Origin: an uncultured archaeon | Lineage (GTDB): Archaea; Nanobdellota; Nanobdellia; Woesearchaeales; CAIVOO01 | Assembly: GCA_903907555.1 (NCBI GenBank) | Contig: CAIVOO010000099.1 | Coordinates: 1-10,289 of the forward strand | Direction of reading: 5' to 3' | DNA length: 10,289 nt | Shown here: piece by piece, positions 1 to 7,261 of the stretch | How the letters are laid out: each line of letters begins with the position of its first letter | How positions within the stretch are numbered: position 1 is the first letter of the stretch | The notes under the pieces: generated by a model | Told to the model about the DNA's origin: nothing | What the model saw: only the letters and a program-made list of their open reading frames with translations | Databases searched by the model: none | Made by a program: the position numbers and the translations under genes

Positions 1-1040
1 AAGCGCAGGCTTCCGTGGGCTGCCTCATAAGGCAGTCCTAATGATGTAATAACATGAGAAGGCTCAAGAGATTTTGCTGTGCAGGCAGAGCCTGTTGAAG
101 CGCATATCCCTTTCTCATTCAGATGTAGAAGAACAGCCTCGCCTTCGATGTCAAGTATTGAAACATTGACATTGTTTGCAAGCCTTTTTGCTGGATGCCC
201 GTTCAGAAATGCTTTTGGAATTTTAAGAAGCCCCTTGATTAGCTTATCTCGAAGAGCTATTAGGCGCTTTGATTCCTTTGATTTATTTTTTTGCATCAAT
301 TCAAGAGCTTTTGCAAATCCGACAATCCCTGGAAGGTTCTCTGTGCCGCTTCTCAGCCCGAATTCCTGCCCTCCTCCATGAACTATTGGCTCAATTACAA
401 TGCCTTTTCTTTTGTAAAGCAATCCTACGCCTTTAGGGCCGTATATTTTGCTTGAATTAAGAGTCATTAAGTCAACATTCAATTTTTTTACATCCAAATC
501 AAGGAGCCCTGCCTGGCAGGCGTCTGTATGGAATGGTATGGAATGCTTTTTTGCAATCCTTCCAATCTCTTCCATCGGCTCGATAGTGCCTATCTCATTG
601 TTTGCATACATTATTGTAATAAGAATAGTGTCATCGCGTATAGCTTTCTCGACATCTTTAGGATTCACAAGACCATATTTATCAACATTCAGGTAAGTTA
701 CATCAAAACCATTCTTCTCGAGATATTCGCAAGTGTGCAGGACTGCATGGTGCTCAATCTTTGAAGTTATGATGTGCCTTCCAGAGCTTGCAAAAGCAAT
801 CCCCTTGATTGCAAGATTTATGCTTTCAGTTCCTCCTGAAGCGAATATAATCTCATTTGGCGAGCAGTTCAGGATTTTTGCAATCTTTTCTCTGGCAGAA
901 TCCAGCGCATCTTTGGCAGCAAGCCCTGCATCATGCATGCTTCCAGGATTGCCGTAGCTTATAGAATTGTATTTCTTCATCTCCTTTTCGACTTCAGGGT
1001 CTATAGGAGTCAGTGCTGCGTAATCTAAATAGGATTTCAT
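1..1040 (-). CDS. iscS: cysteine desulfurase, NifS/IscS-like (3' end beyond window)
   Basis: This is a PLP-dependent enzyme that takes sulfur from L-cysteine, giving alanine and an enzyme persulfide for Fe-S clusters and thio-modified tRNA. The reverse frame from the ATG at 1040 stays open to the left edge, giving 346 codons of a family usually near 390, so only the C-terminal tail is missing. Visible motifs are SYGNPGSMH near the N-terminus, the GGTES phosphate-binding loop, KIEHHAV, TDACQAG (PLP-binding Asp and Gln), the PLP lysine K198 in SSKIYGPKGVG, GGGQEFGLRSGT, and the catalytic-loop cysteine C320 in STGSACTA. The GSACT loop points to group I (IscS/NifS) rather than SufS. The residue before K198 is Ser where IscS has His. 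A TATA-like element 25 bases upstream fits a leaderless transcript, although read-through from tldE is possible. An IscU-type scaffold could lie to the left, out of view. The symbol is by similarity. Confidence 0.93.
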   Translation of the reverse strand, partial: MKSYLDYAALTPIDPEVEKEMKKYNSISYGNPGSMHDAGLAAKDALDSAREKIAKILNCSPNEIIFASGGTESINLAIKGIAFASSGRHIITSKIEHHAVLHTCEYLEKNGFDVTYLNVDKYGLVNPKDVEKAIRDDTILITIMYANNEIGTIEPMEEIGRIAKKHSIPFHTDACQAGLLDLDVKKLNVDLMTLNSSKIYGPKGVGLLYKRKGIVIEPIVHGGGQEFGLRSGTENLPGIVGFAKALELMQKNKSKESKRLIALRDKLIKGLLKIPKAFLNGHPAKRLANNVNVSILDIEGEAVLLHLNEKGICASTGSACTAKSLEPSHVITSLGLPYEAAHGSLR

Positions 1041-1061
1041 GATAGTATAGAAATGGTTTTG

Positions 1062-1069
1062 TTTTAAAA
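1062..1069 (-). promoter_or_regulatory. TATA box of the cysteine desulfurase gene
   Basis: The palindrome TTTTAAAA is centred about 25.5 bases upstream of the ATG at 1040, inside the 32-bp gap after the tldE stop codon. That spacing would start RNA at or next to the ATG, giving a leaderless message. On the minus strand it also contains a five-T run that could act as a weak tldE terminator. This is read from spacing and sequence only. Confidence 0.5.
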
Positions 1070-1072
1070 ACC

Positions 1073-2374
1073 TTATGCAATTGTCATATTCCTGAACAAT
1101 GCTGCTTTAGGCCCTAGATACCCGCCAGAATAAATTTTCTCTTTGGACAGCTGCATATTGCATACCATGTCAAACACGTTTCCGACAAGCATTCCGCCTT
1201 TTAATGGCGTCCTCTTGCCATTCTCATGCAAATAGCCGAGCCTTATCTCTGCGCTGAAATCCCCTGAATAAGGGTTTGGCGAGAATGATGAAAAGCCAAC
1301 AACTTCATAGAATTTTCCATGCATAAGCTCGTTAAGGCTGGCAGAGCCGCTTCCTATCTCAATATTTCCGAGAGGACCTGACGGCGCAACTTTAAGATAG
1401 TCTGCATAACGCTTTGAAGCATAGTGCTTCTTGAAAATTCCATTTTCTATAAGCGCGGTTTTTTTTGCTGGAACGCAGTCTGTGTCAAATTCTGAGCTTC
1501 TTAAGCCAAGCGGGAGCAGAGGATTGTTTATCATTGTCAGCTTGTCGCCATTTATTTGCCCAATTTCCTTGCCAATCTTTAGTTTTGACAGCTTGAGATA
1601 GCTCATTCTTGCAGAGCTGTGTATCAAAACAGGGCTGTCGTACAGGTTTGGCACGAAAAATTCCTTGACAGCATCGCGCGTCAGCACAACATTTCCTGTA
1701 AACTGCTTGCAGTTCTGCGAATTTGATATGTCTTTGGCTATTGAAGAATAATATTTCACGAATTTTTCTACATCGACCTGCGAAAATGCTGTTTCCTTTA
1801 TCATAGGAAGGTATTCCTGCTCTGTCTTCCCTTTTGCTGTCAGGACAGCCTCTGCATATACGCTGGATTTTCGCTCGTGCAAATCATTAGTGTGGCTTGT
1901 GCATAATGTTATTTCCTCGTCATCAGTCATCACTTCAAATCCGTTTATCGTAATGCTTTTTTCAGATTTAACTGCGCCTTTTATCTTGTTTGCAAATGAG
2001 TCAAATTTATTTTCATAGAACGATGGCTTTTTCTCGTCAAAAGTTTTATCATAAAGCTTTATTTTCGGATAATGCTTTGCTTCATAGATCGGCTCAAAAA
2101 ACTTGTTCTTTGAAAGAGTGCATATGTGCAGTGCGTCATATATTTTCCTGTTGATTTCTGAAGGGCTGGTTATTGTCACAGTTCCCTCTCCGATAAGATT
2201 GCCGAATTTCTTGTAAACTGTTATTGCAGTGTCCTCTTTTTTTCCAAATAGGAAATCCTCCTTCTGCAATGATTTTGTGTAATAGCCATTTCTTGTATTT
2301 TTTGTCGTGTGGAAAATTTTCCAATAGGTTGCATCTGTCTTGTTCAGCCTTATTTTTATCTGGTCTGTTATCAT
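1073..2374 (-). CDS. tldE: TldE/PmbA family protein, TldD partner subunit
   Basis: The 433-residue protein is the non-catalytic partner of TldD. In bacteria, TldD and TldE form a cytoplasmic heterodimeric metalloprotease that degrades unfolded peptides, matures RiPPs such as microcin B17 and removes the CcdA antitoxin. Family features are the central FTGNVVLTRDAVKEFF block (about 225-240), the segment around 285-315 with LGLRSSEFDTD and ALIENGIF, the C-terminal NPYSGDFSAEIRLGYLHENGK region (about 367-387), and the end motif GGMLVGNVFDMVCNM. The region aligning with the TldD active site has no HExxxH, as expected for TldE. The ATG overlaps the tldD TGA as ATGA, so the two are co-transcribed and probably translationally coupled. 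The natural substrate in archaea is not known, and none is obvious nearby. Confidence 0.9.
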   Translation of the reverse strand: MITDQIKIRLNKTDATYWKIFHTTKNTRNGYYTKSLQKEDFLFGKKEDTAITVYKKFGNLIGEGTVTITSPSEINRKIYDALHICTLSKNKFFEPIYEAKHYPKIKLYDKTFDEKKPSFYENKFDSFANKIKGAVKSEKSITINGFEVMTDDEEITLCTSHTNDLHERKSSVYAEAVLTAKGKTEQEYLPMIKETAFSQVDVEKFVKYYSSIAKDISNSQNCKQFTGNVVLTRDAVKEFFVPNLYDSPVLIHSSARMSYLKLSKLKIGKEIGQINGDKLTMINNPLLPLGLRSSEFDTDCVPAKKTALIENGIFKKHYASKRYADYLKVAPSGPLGNIEIGSGSASLNELMHGKFYEVVGFSSFSPNPYSGDFSAEIRLGYLHENGKRTPLKGGMLVGNVFDMVCNMQLSKEKIYSGGYLGPKAALFRNMTIA

Positions 2375-3750
2375 GCCAAGTCCAAATCCTTAATCCTCAA
2401 ATATGAGCCGCCTGTAGACACAGGAACCCATTCCTTGTGCCCTTTGCCGCAAAATCCTGTATCACTTATGTCAAACTCTTTGGAAACATCAAGAATATTC
2501 CCAAGTATTGTTGGAAGGTATCCTGTTATTCCAATATCGCGAAAAAATTCATCAACTAACTTGCCGTTTTTTATTCTCTGTCCGTAAATTCCTTGTATCT
2601 GGACGCCCCAGCCTTTCGGGTCTTCCATCCCGCCAGAGCCTTTTATCAAGTAAATTCCATCTTTTATTTTGCTGAGCATTTTTTTCATTGGAACAGTTCC
2701 TTTTCCAAAGAATGTATTTGACATCCTGGCATAGGATTTGTGGTCTATCCACTCGCATCTGCCGTTCCCTGTCCTTGGTATGTGCAGCAGCTTTGCGCTG
2801 AATTTCTCTGTGATAGGATCCCTGACAATTCCATTTTTTACAAGATAGGTTGTACTGGTTATCTGCCCTTCGTCGTCGAAGAAATAGCTGCCGTGCTTCA
2901 GCTTCAATGAAGGGTCATCAACTATTGAAACCTTGCTTGAAGCAATTCGCTTTCCAATATATTCCTTGGCTTTTGCCCTCTCTTTATACACAGTGTCTGA
3001 TTCCATTCCATGCCCGAATGATTCGTGCGCCAGAAGCCCTGATATTTCAGGCGACAAAAGCGATTCATATTTTCCTGGCTTGATTCTCTTGGATTTCAGT
3101 ATGTTTGAAAGATTCTTTCTCAATCCTGCAATCAGCTTGTCCGCTTGTTTTGTGACTTCGAATCCTGGAGCCAGTGTGCTTTCGTGCTCGTAAAGCGTGT
3201 CTCCGGAAGAATTAATTGCGTTTCCGACAATCACGAGGACAACTTTGGATAGGCTCTGGTCCAAGAATTTGTTTCTTGAGCAGAATATTTTGTAAGTCAA
3301 CTCCTCGTCATAATCGACGCGGGCATTCTTCATCACAGGATATTTTTTTAATTTCGCAATATTTTTCTGAACAAAATCAGTTTTTTGTGAAAGTGATATG
3401 TTTGCAGGATTTATTTTTGGAATTTCCTTGAAAGATTTGTCAATGAAGCCTAACTGCTTTCGCTTGCCTGATTTTTTTATGCCTGCAACAAGCTCCTTCG
3501 CTTTCTGCTTCAAATTTGCAGGGCTGAAATCTGTTGTGTGGCATTCGACAAAAGAATTTCCATCAAAAGCCCGCATCTTGATGCCTGAATGGGATGTGTC
3601 AGAAACAGCTATTGTGGAAAAATCGCTTGAGACTTTGACAACATCCTCTTTAGCTAGCAGGATATCGCCATATTCAGCCCTATTTTCTATTATATTGATC
3701 AATTCTAGAAATAATTGCTTCCAATAATCCCTCTCAGTATTCCCAGCCAT
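2371..3750 (-). CDS. tldD: TldD metalloprotease, catalytic subunit
   Basis: The 459-residue protein is the zinc-dependent catalytic half of the TldD/TldE protease. The HExxxH motif is intact as AHESFGHGMESD, with zinc ligands H242 and H247 and catalytic E243. The third ligand is C434 in the C-terminal GFCGKG motif, which is followed by the typical VPVSTGGSYLRI ending. A GSGGMEDPKGWGVQIQ segment (about 371-386) matches the family's substrate-groove strand. Length is normal (E. coli TldD is about 480). There is no signal peptide, so it acts in the cytoplasm. It is the first gene of a tldD-tldE operon with a 4-bp overlap. The ATG at 3750 lies about 26 bases from a TATA element shared with the divergent lipocalin-like gene, and no Shine-Dalgarno sequence fits in front, so the message is probably leaderless. 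Confidence 0.95.
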   Translation of the reverse strand: MAGNTERDYWKQLFLELINIIENRAEYGDILLAKEDVVKVSSDFSTIAVSDTSHSGIKMRAFDGNSFVECHTTDFSPANLKQKAKELVAGIKKSGKRKQLGFIDKSFKEIPKINPANISLSQKTDFVQKNIAKLKKYPVMKNARVDYDEELTYKIFCSRNKFLDQSLSKVVLVIVGNAINSSGDTLYEHESTLAPGFEVTKQADKLIAGLRKNLSNILKSKRIKPGKYESLLSPEISGLLAHESFGHGMESDTVYKERAKAKEYIGKRIASSKVSIVDDPSLKLKHGSYFFDDEGQITSTTYLVKNGIVRDPITEKFSAKLLHIPRTGNGRCEWIDHKSYARMSNTFFGKGTVPMKKMLSKIKDGIYLIKGSGGMEDPKGWGVQIQGIYGQRIKNGKLVDEFFRDIGITGYLPTILGNILDVSKEFDISDTGFCGKGHKEWVPVSTGGSYLRIKDLDLA

Positions 3751-3770
3751 GATTTTTGATTCATAAGAAG

Positions 3771-3780
3771 ATATTTAAAG
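3771..3780. promoter_or_regulatory. shared divergent TATA element (tldD / lipocalin-like gene)
   Basis: The palindrome TTTAAA at 3774-3779 sits almost exactly in the middle of the 50-bp gap between the tldD ATG (3750) and the ATG at 3801. It lies about 26.5 bases from the first and 24.5 from the second. Both distances suit leaderless archaeal initiation, so one symmetric TBP site may serve both directions. The plus strand has a purine-rich stretch (AAGAAG) just upstream, as expected for a BRE. The minus-side BRE is less clear. Confidence 0.55.
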
Positions 3781-3800
3781 ATTGCGGATATTGCGCATTT

Positions 3801-4820
3801 ATGCACTATAAAAGGATAGTTTTCCCGAAAGATGAGTCAAAACACAACAATATTGTTGAATGGTGGTATTTCAATGGAAACCTGAAAGATTCCAAAGGAA
3901 AAAAGTATTCTTATATGGACTGCCTTTTCAAAGTTGACAATAAGCGGGCGAAAATTCCTGCTTTGGGAATGCTGCCTTTAAGGAAATGGTATTTTTCTCA
4001 TGAGCTGCTTTCTGATTTGAGCAAGAAAAAGTTTCACAGCCAGATACTTCCATACTTGAGTGTTGTTGATTTCGGCAATACAGGTTTGAATGTAAACTAT
4101 AAATCTCCTTTCAGCAAAAAATCATATTCCATGTCTGAATATGGAAAATTCTGCTACAGGATTAAGTCAGAATATTGTGATTTGATTATGACTTCGAAAA
4201 AGAAGCCTATTCTTGAGGGAGGAAAGGGATTCCTTGAATACGACGGAAAACAGACTTATTATTATTCCCTGACTAATCTCAGCACCAAAGGCTTCATAAT
4301 TGTGGATGGCAAGAAAATAAAAGTCTCTGGAAAATCCTGGATGGACCATCAGTGGGCTGATGCAACATATTCAAAAGATGGTTGGACATGGTTTTCAGTG
4401 CAATTGCATAATGATTTAGAGATAGTTTGTTACAATTATGGCAAAGGGCACATGCTTGCTAGCATGATCGACAAGCACGGGAAAACTTTTCACACGGAAA
4501 ATGTTGAGATCGTTCCAAATGGAAAACACTGGAAAAGCAACATAACAGGGGCGAATTATCCAGTTTCGTGGATTGTTAGGATTCCTTCAAAAAAATTGGA
4601 GCTGAAAATCGATGCTATTGAAAAAGATCAGGAGATGGTGTTTGGCTACATAAATTACTGGGAAGGCCCGGTTTCTGTTTCTGCAACTATCGACGGAAGA
4701 AAAGTTGAGGGAGAAGGGTTCATGGAATTAGTCGGTTACCCTGTAAAAAACTCTGTAATAAAACAGCATGAAATCATGGCAATAAATCTGTTAAAAGGTT
4801 TGAAGAAGAAAATAGTTTAA
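3801..4820 (+). CDS. AttH/CrtC-like lipocalin-fold protein (COG5621-type)
   Basis: The protein resembles the AttH / carotenoid 1,2-hydratase (CrtC) superfamily, a double lipocalin-like beta-barrel fold. Diagnostic motifs are VEWWYFNGNL near the N-terminus (EWWYFNG at residues 20-26), SWMDHQW (179-185) and GWTWFSVQL (194-202). These match the EWWY, MD-x-W and GW-W-F-Q-L signatures of AttH proteins. The length of 339 residues is normal. An open frame extends up to a TTG at 3756, but the ATG at 3801 is preferred: the family homology begins just after it, a TATA box lies 25 bases upstream, and the extra 15 codons overlap the promoter. No signal peptide or transmembrane helix is visible, although many bacterial relatives are exported. 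The chemistry is unknown; carotenoid hydration is only one possibility, and no carotenoid genes are nearby. It ends 2 bp from the convergent ppaC stop. Confidence 0.82.
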   Translation: MHYKRIVFPKDESKHNNIVEWWYFNGNLKDSKGKKYSYMDCLFKVDNKRAKIPALGMLPLRKWYFSHELLSDLSKKKFHSQILPYLSVVDFGNTGLNVNYKSPFSKKSYSMSEYGKFCYRIKSEYCDLIMTSKKKPILEGGKGFLEYDGKQTYYYSLTNLSTKGFIIVDGKKIKVSGKSWMDHQWADATYSKDGWTWFSVQLHNDLEIVCYNYGKGHMLASMIDKHGKTFHTENVEIVPNGKHWKSNITGANYPVSWIVRIPSKKLELKIDAIEKDQEMVFGYINYWEGPVSVSATIDGRKVEGEGFMELVGYPVKNSVIKQHEIMAINLLKGLKKKIV

Positions 4821-4822
4821 AA

Positions 4823-5746
4823 TCACTTAATCGCGTTAATAATATACGGCTGCACCTGTTTTTTTCTCGATACAACTTTTTTCAGCAATAGCGAATGCCC
4901 GCTGATTTTTGTCTTGAAAGCCCTTTCTATAACTGACTTGTCTCCGACAAAAAGAAGCTCTGTGTTGTTTGACACAATATTGGTAATCATCAATGCAAAA
5001 ACATAATATCCTCTTTTCTTGGCAAGCTCTTCCATCTCAATCAGTAGTTTGTGCTTTATGTGGGAAATGTCTTTGAGGTTGATTACAGGAACCTGCCCTA
5101 TCGCAACCAGTTTCTTATCCCTGAACTCCTTCAAGTCAGAAGTTATTATCTTTTTTGGGCTGTGCCTTATTATGTTGCATCCTGCTTCAAGCATCTCTGC
5201 TCCATACTCCCTGTAATCTACGCCAACAACCCGCGAAAGATGCTTGACAGCTTCCCTGTCACGTTTTGTTGTGGTTGGAGACTTAAGCAGGAGCGTGTCT
5301 GAAAGTATCCCTGAAAGCAGAAGACCTGCGACTTCCCTTGACATCTGCCTGTTGTAGAGCATAAACCTTTCGTAAATTATTGTGCTTGTAGAGCCCCTTA
5401 CGTCGCTTTCGAATGGGATTGGGGCAATAGTTTTTATGTCTCCAGAAATCCTGTGATGGTCTATGACTTCTATTATTTTGGCTTCGTGTATGTCCTTTAT
5501 TGCCTGGGAATATTCGTTATGGTCTACAAGTACAAGGACTTTTTTTGTTCCATCCCTAATCAATGCAGGAGGCTTGATCTTGAATCTCTTGAGAACGAAA
5601 TTTGTTTCATCGCTTATGCTCCCAGCCCTCGCAGCAATGATGGTTTCATGGGGATGAAGCATTCTTAGAAGGGTTGCATAAGCTATTGCGCATGCGATGC
5701 TGTCTGTGTCAGGATTCTTATGCCCGACAACAAAGATTGTTTTCAT
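4823..5746 (-). CDS. ppaC: manganese-dependent inorganic pyrophosphatase (family II)
   Basis: This enzyme hydrolyses pyrophosphate to two phosphates, pulling nucleic acid synthesis and amino-acid activation forward. At 307 residues it has the normal DHH-family length. All metal-ligand positions of the Bacillus enzyme are present: H9, D13 and D15 in GHKNPDTDS, D75 in LVDHN, H97 in IDHHR, and D150 in GILSDT. The C-terminal DHHA2 domain carries the substrate-binding SRKKQVQP motif (R294-Q297). No CBS or DRTGG regulatory insert is present, so it is the plain, unregulated form. It is soluble and cytoplasmic. Its gene is convergent with the lipocalin-like gene (2-bp gap) and divergent from the YdeI-like gene. 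A TTTAAA box 26.5 bases upstream of the ATG and no Shine-Dalgarno sequence indicate a leaderless message. Confidence 0.96.
   Translation of the reverse strand: MKTIFVVGHKNPDTDSIACAIAYATLLRMLHPHETIIAARAGSISDETNFVLKRFKIKPPALIRDGTKKVLVLVDHNEYSQAIKDIHEAKIIEVIDHHRISGDIKTIAPIPFESDVRGSTSTIIYERFMLYNRQMSREVAGLLLSGILSDTLLLKSPTTTKRDREAVKHLSRVVGVDYREYGAEMLEAGCNIIRHSPKKIITSDLKEFRDKKLVAIGQVPVINLKDISHIKHKLLIEMEELAKKRGYYVFALMITNIVSNNTELLFVGDKSVIERAFKTKISGHSLLLKKVVSRKKQVQPYIINAIK
4859..4865 (+). terminator. T-run terminator of the lipocalin-like gene
   Basis: A run of seven T on the plus strand, about 40 bases after the stop of the lipocalin-like gene and followed by another T6 tract, fits intrinsic U-tract termination in archaea. 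It lies within the opposite-strand 3' end of ppaC, because the intergenic gap is only 2 bp. Confidence 0.35.
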
Positions 5747-5768
5747 AAATAGAATAATCTATGATATT

Positions 5769-5776
5769 ATTTAAAA
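5769..5776 (-). promoter_or_regulatory. TATA box of ppaC
   Basis: TTTAAA at 5770-5775 in an AT-rich stretch is centred 26.5 bases upstream of the ppaC ATG at 5746. This is the spacing of a leaderless archaeal promoter. It is separate from the YdeI-gene promoter, about 60 bases further along the same 111-bp divergent gap. Confidence 0.5.
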
Positions 5777-5828
5777 ATGTTTCTAATAACCAAAAATTGG
5801 TCTTTATTTCCCTGAATTTCCGAAAAGA

Positions 5829-5837
5829 ACTTAAAGA
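5829..5837 (+). promoter_or_regulatory. TATA box of the YdeI-like gene
   Basis: CTTAAA, centred about 25.5 bases before the ATG at 5858, follows the purine-rich CGAAAAGAA, a good BRE match. No Shine-Dalgarno sequence is present, so initiation is probably leaderless. The position supports the chosen start. Confidence 0.5.
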
Positions 5838-5857
5838 TTATAAAGTCTCTGAAAACA

Positions 5858-6469
5858 ATGTCAAAAAAAGAAACCGCCAGTAAAACAAAGCAAACAAGAA
5901 ACTATGATGAATTCTTCCATGCGAATAATAGAGCTGAATGGCGTCGATGGTTGGAAAAGAACCATGAAAAAAAGAGCAGGATTCATCTCATAAAGTATAA
6001 AAAACACGTGGGTAATCCTACAGTTACCAGAATGGAAGCAATGGAAGAAGCCATCTGCTTCGGTTGGATAGATACCACTATTAAAAAACTTGATGATAAA
6101 AGATATTCTCAGTGTTTTGTTAGAAGAAATGAAAAGAGCAGATGGAGCAAAAACACACTTTCATATGGGAAAAAGCTTATTGCAGAAGGTAAAATGTCTA
6201 CTGCAGGCCTGAAAGCCTACAAAGAAGGACTTAAGAAACCAACTATCGATCATAACATTCCGAAGGATGCTCCGATTCCTGAAGAGCTGAAAAAAGCGCT
6301 CCAGAAAAACAATCTATTAGAAAGCTTCAATAGTTTGGCTCCGTCGTACAGAAGAACCTACATCATCTGGATAGAACGAGCCAAGTTACCTGAAACAAGA
6401 GCCAAGAGAATAAATTCTATAATAATTAGAACAAAAGAGAAAAAGAAACCTGGAACTCTGAAAGTTTAG
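5858..6469 (+). CDS. YdeI/OmdA family protein (COG4430)
   Basis: The 203-residue protein matches the YdeI (OmpD-associated, OmdA) family. The N-terminal half has FHANNRAEWRRWLEKNH (about 20-36), EAMEEAICFGWIDTTIKKLDD (about 60-80) with the hallmark CFGWID, RYSQCFVRRNEKSRWSKNT (about 82-100) and GKMSTAGLKAY. The C-terminal half has SLAPSYRRTYIIWIERAKLPETR (about 159-181), the OmdA-type repeat. In bacteria the family has been linked to resistance to cationic peptides or bacteriocin, but its biochemical function is unknown. There is no signal peptide; the protein is very basic, especially at its Lys-rich C-terminus. The family is mostly bacterial, so gene transfer is likely (inference). Its TAG overlaps the TAA of the convergent pcn gene. 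Confidence 0.87.
   Translation: MSKKETASKTKQTRNYDEFFHANNRAEWRRWLEKNHEKKSRIHLIKYKKHVGNPTVTRMEAMEEAICFGWIDTTIKKLDDKRYSQCFVRRNEKSRWSKNTLSYGKKLIAEGKMSTAGLKAYKEGLKKPTIDHNIPKDAPIPEELKKALQKNNLLESFNSLAPSYRRTYIIWIERAKLPETRAKRINSIIIRTKEKKKPGTLKV
6431..6450 (-). terminator. T-rich terminator candidate of pcn
   Basis: On the minus strand, 15-35 bases past the pcn stop, a pyrimidine tract with T5 and T4 runs is a plausible archaeal U-tract terminator. It overlaps the Lys-rich 3' end of the convergent YdeI-like gene, so its AT bias may only reflect lysine codons on the other strand. Confidence 0.3.
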
Positions 6470-7209
6470 TCGTTCTCCACTCTCGGAGCAAGTATGAATG
6501 ACAGCAATACTTTATCGACGACTTTGTACTCCATCTTCAATGGATAGTCCTTGTTGAAGCTTATTGTCACATTGTCTGATAATTTGCTTCCTGCTATCAT
6601 CTTTTTCAGATATTCTATTGAATATTTTGCTTTTATTGCAGAGGTTGAATCCACTGCTATTTTTGTGTCGTCAGAGGCTGCTATCTCTATTTTTGCTTTT
6701 GTCAAGTCTCCTTCTGCATTTATCGTGAACTTGCCGTGCTCTGCCTGAAGCGATACAGAGTCTGCAACAATATCTACATCCTCTATAGCCTCATTTAATA
6801 TTGATGAAGTTGTTACAATGTTGAGAGGGAATACCAAATCAGGCACTCTCTGCTCTTTCTCTACCAAGTCAATTAATGGCAATGAGAATGTTCTTACAGA
6901 AGTTCCCTTGAATGTCAATACCAATTGATTGTTCTTCAATTCCATAGTTACTGTGTCTGAAGGCTTTGCCCTTCTTAGAACCTGCTTGAAGTTTGATAAG
7001 TTAATTCCGATATCTACTGGATCTTTCAGTTCGTACTCAACAAACGTGCTTGATAAAAGCTTGAAGACAACCATGGCTACACTGGCAGGATCCATAGCAA
7101 CTAACTCTACTGCATTAGGAGTTATGTGAAATCTAGCCTCGTTCACTAAATCAGAAATTATTGATATGCTATCTTTTAGGTATTTTGGCTCAGCTAATGT
7201 CAGTTTCAT
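6466..7209 (-). CDS. pcn: DNA polymerase sliding clamp PCNA
   Basis: The 247-residue protein has the normal length of archaeal and eukaryotic PCNA, the ring-shaped clamp that tethers polymerase, ligase, FEN1 and other PIP-box proteins to DNA. Seen in the sequence: the N-terminal domain with ITPNAVELVAMDPASVAMV (about 29-47), the LRRAKPSDTV segment (about 78-87), the interdomain connecting loop LIDLVEKEQRVPD (about 112-124), the second domain, and the classic C-terminal LAPRVEND. It probably forms a homotrimer, as only one copy is visible here. A strong TATA box at 7246-7253 lies about 40 bases upstream, and a G-rich Shine-Dalgarno sequence is placed just before the ATG, so this gene, unlike most neighbours, has a short leader. 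The 3' end overlaps the YdeI-like gene by 4 bp, stop on stop. Confidence 0.97.
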   Translation of the reverse strand: MKLTLAEPKYLKDSISIISDLVNEARFHITPNAVELVAMDPASVAMVVFKLLSSTFVEYELKDPVDIGINLSNFKQVLRRAKPSDTVTMELKNNQLVLTFKGTSVRTFSLPLIDLVEKEQRVPDLVFPLNIVTTSSILNEAIEDVDIVADSVSLQAEHGKFTINAEGDLTKAKIEIAASDDTKIAVDSTSAIKAKYSIEYLKKMIAGSKLSDNVTISFNKDYPLKMEYKVVDKVLLSFILAPRVEND

Positions 7210-7214
7210 CTTTT

Positions 7215-7254
7215 AACCCCCTTGCAATAGTTTAGCCATTGCCTATTTATATAT
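7215..7254 (-). promoter_or_regulatory. pcn promoter and Shine-Dalgarno site
   Basis: The TATA element (TATATAAA on the minus strand, 7246-7253) predicts an RNA start near 7223, giving a leader of about 14 bases. A GGGGGTT Shine-Dalgarno-like site at 7215-7221 is spaced 5 bases from the ATG at 7209. The TATA box starts only 8 bases after the RNase J stop codon, so pcn can be transcribed on its own although it follows rnj in the same direction. Confidence 0.55.
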
Positions 7255-7261
7255 TTTGCTA

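Noticed and set aside
79..957. Several plus-strand open frames of 74-100 codons over the left edge
   Set aside because: They are antisense to the continuous cysteine desulfurase frame, which carries all family motifs. They show no domain resemblance.
2136..2324. 62-codon minus-strand frame inside tldE
   Set aside because: It is a shifted-frame shadow of the tldE N-terminal coding region, with no promoter or family resemblance.
2850..3727. Plus-strand frames of 71-109 codons opposite tldD
   Set aside because: Antisense to the intact TldD frame; composition and lack of motifs indicate chance frames.
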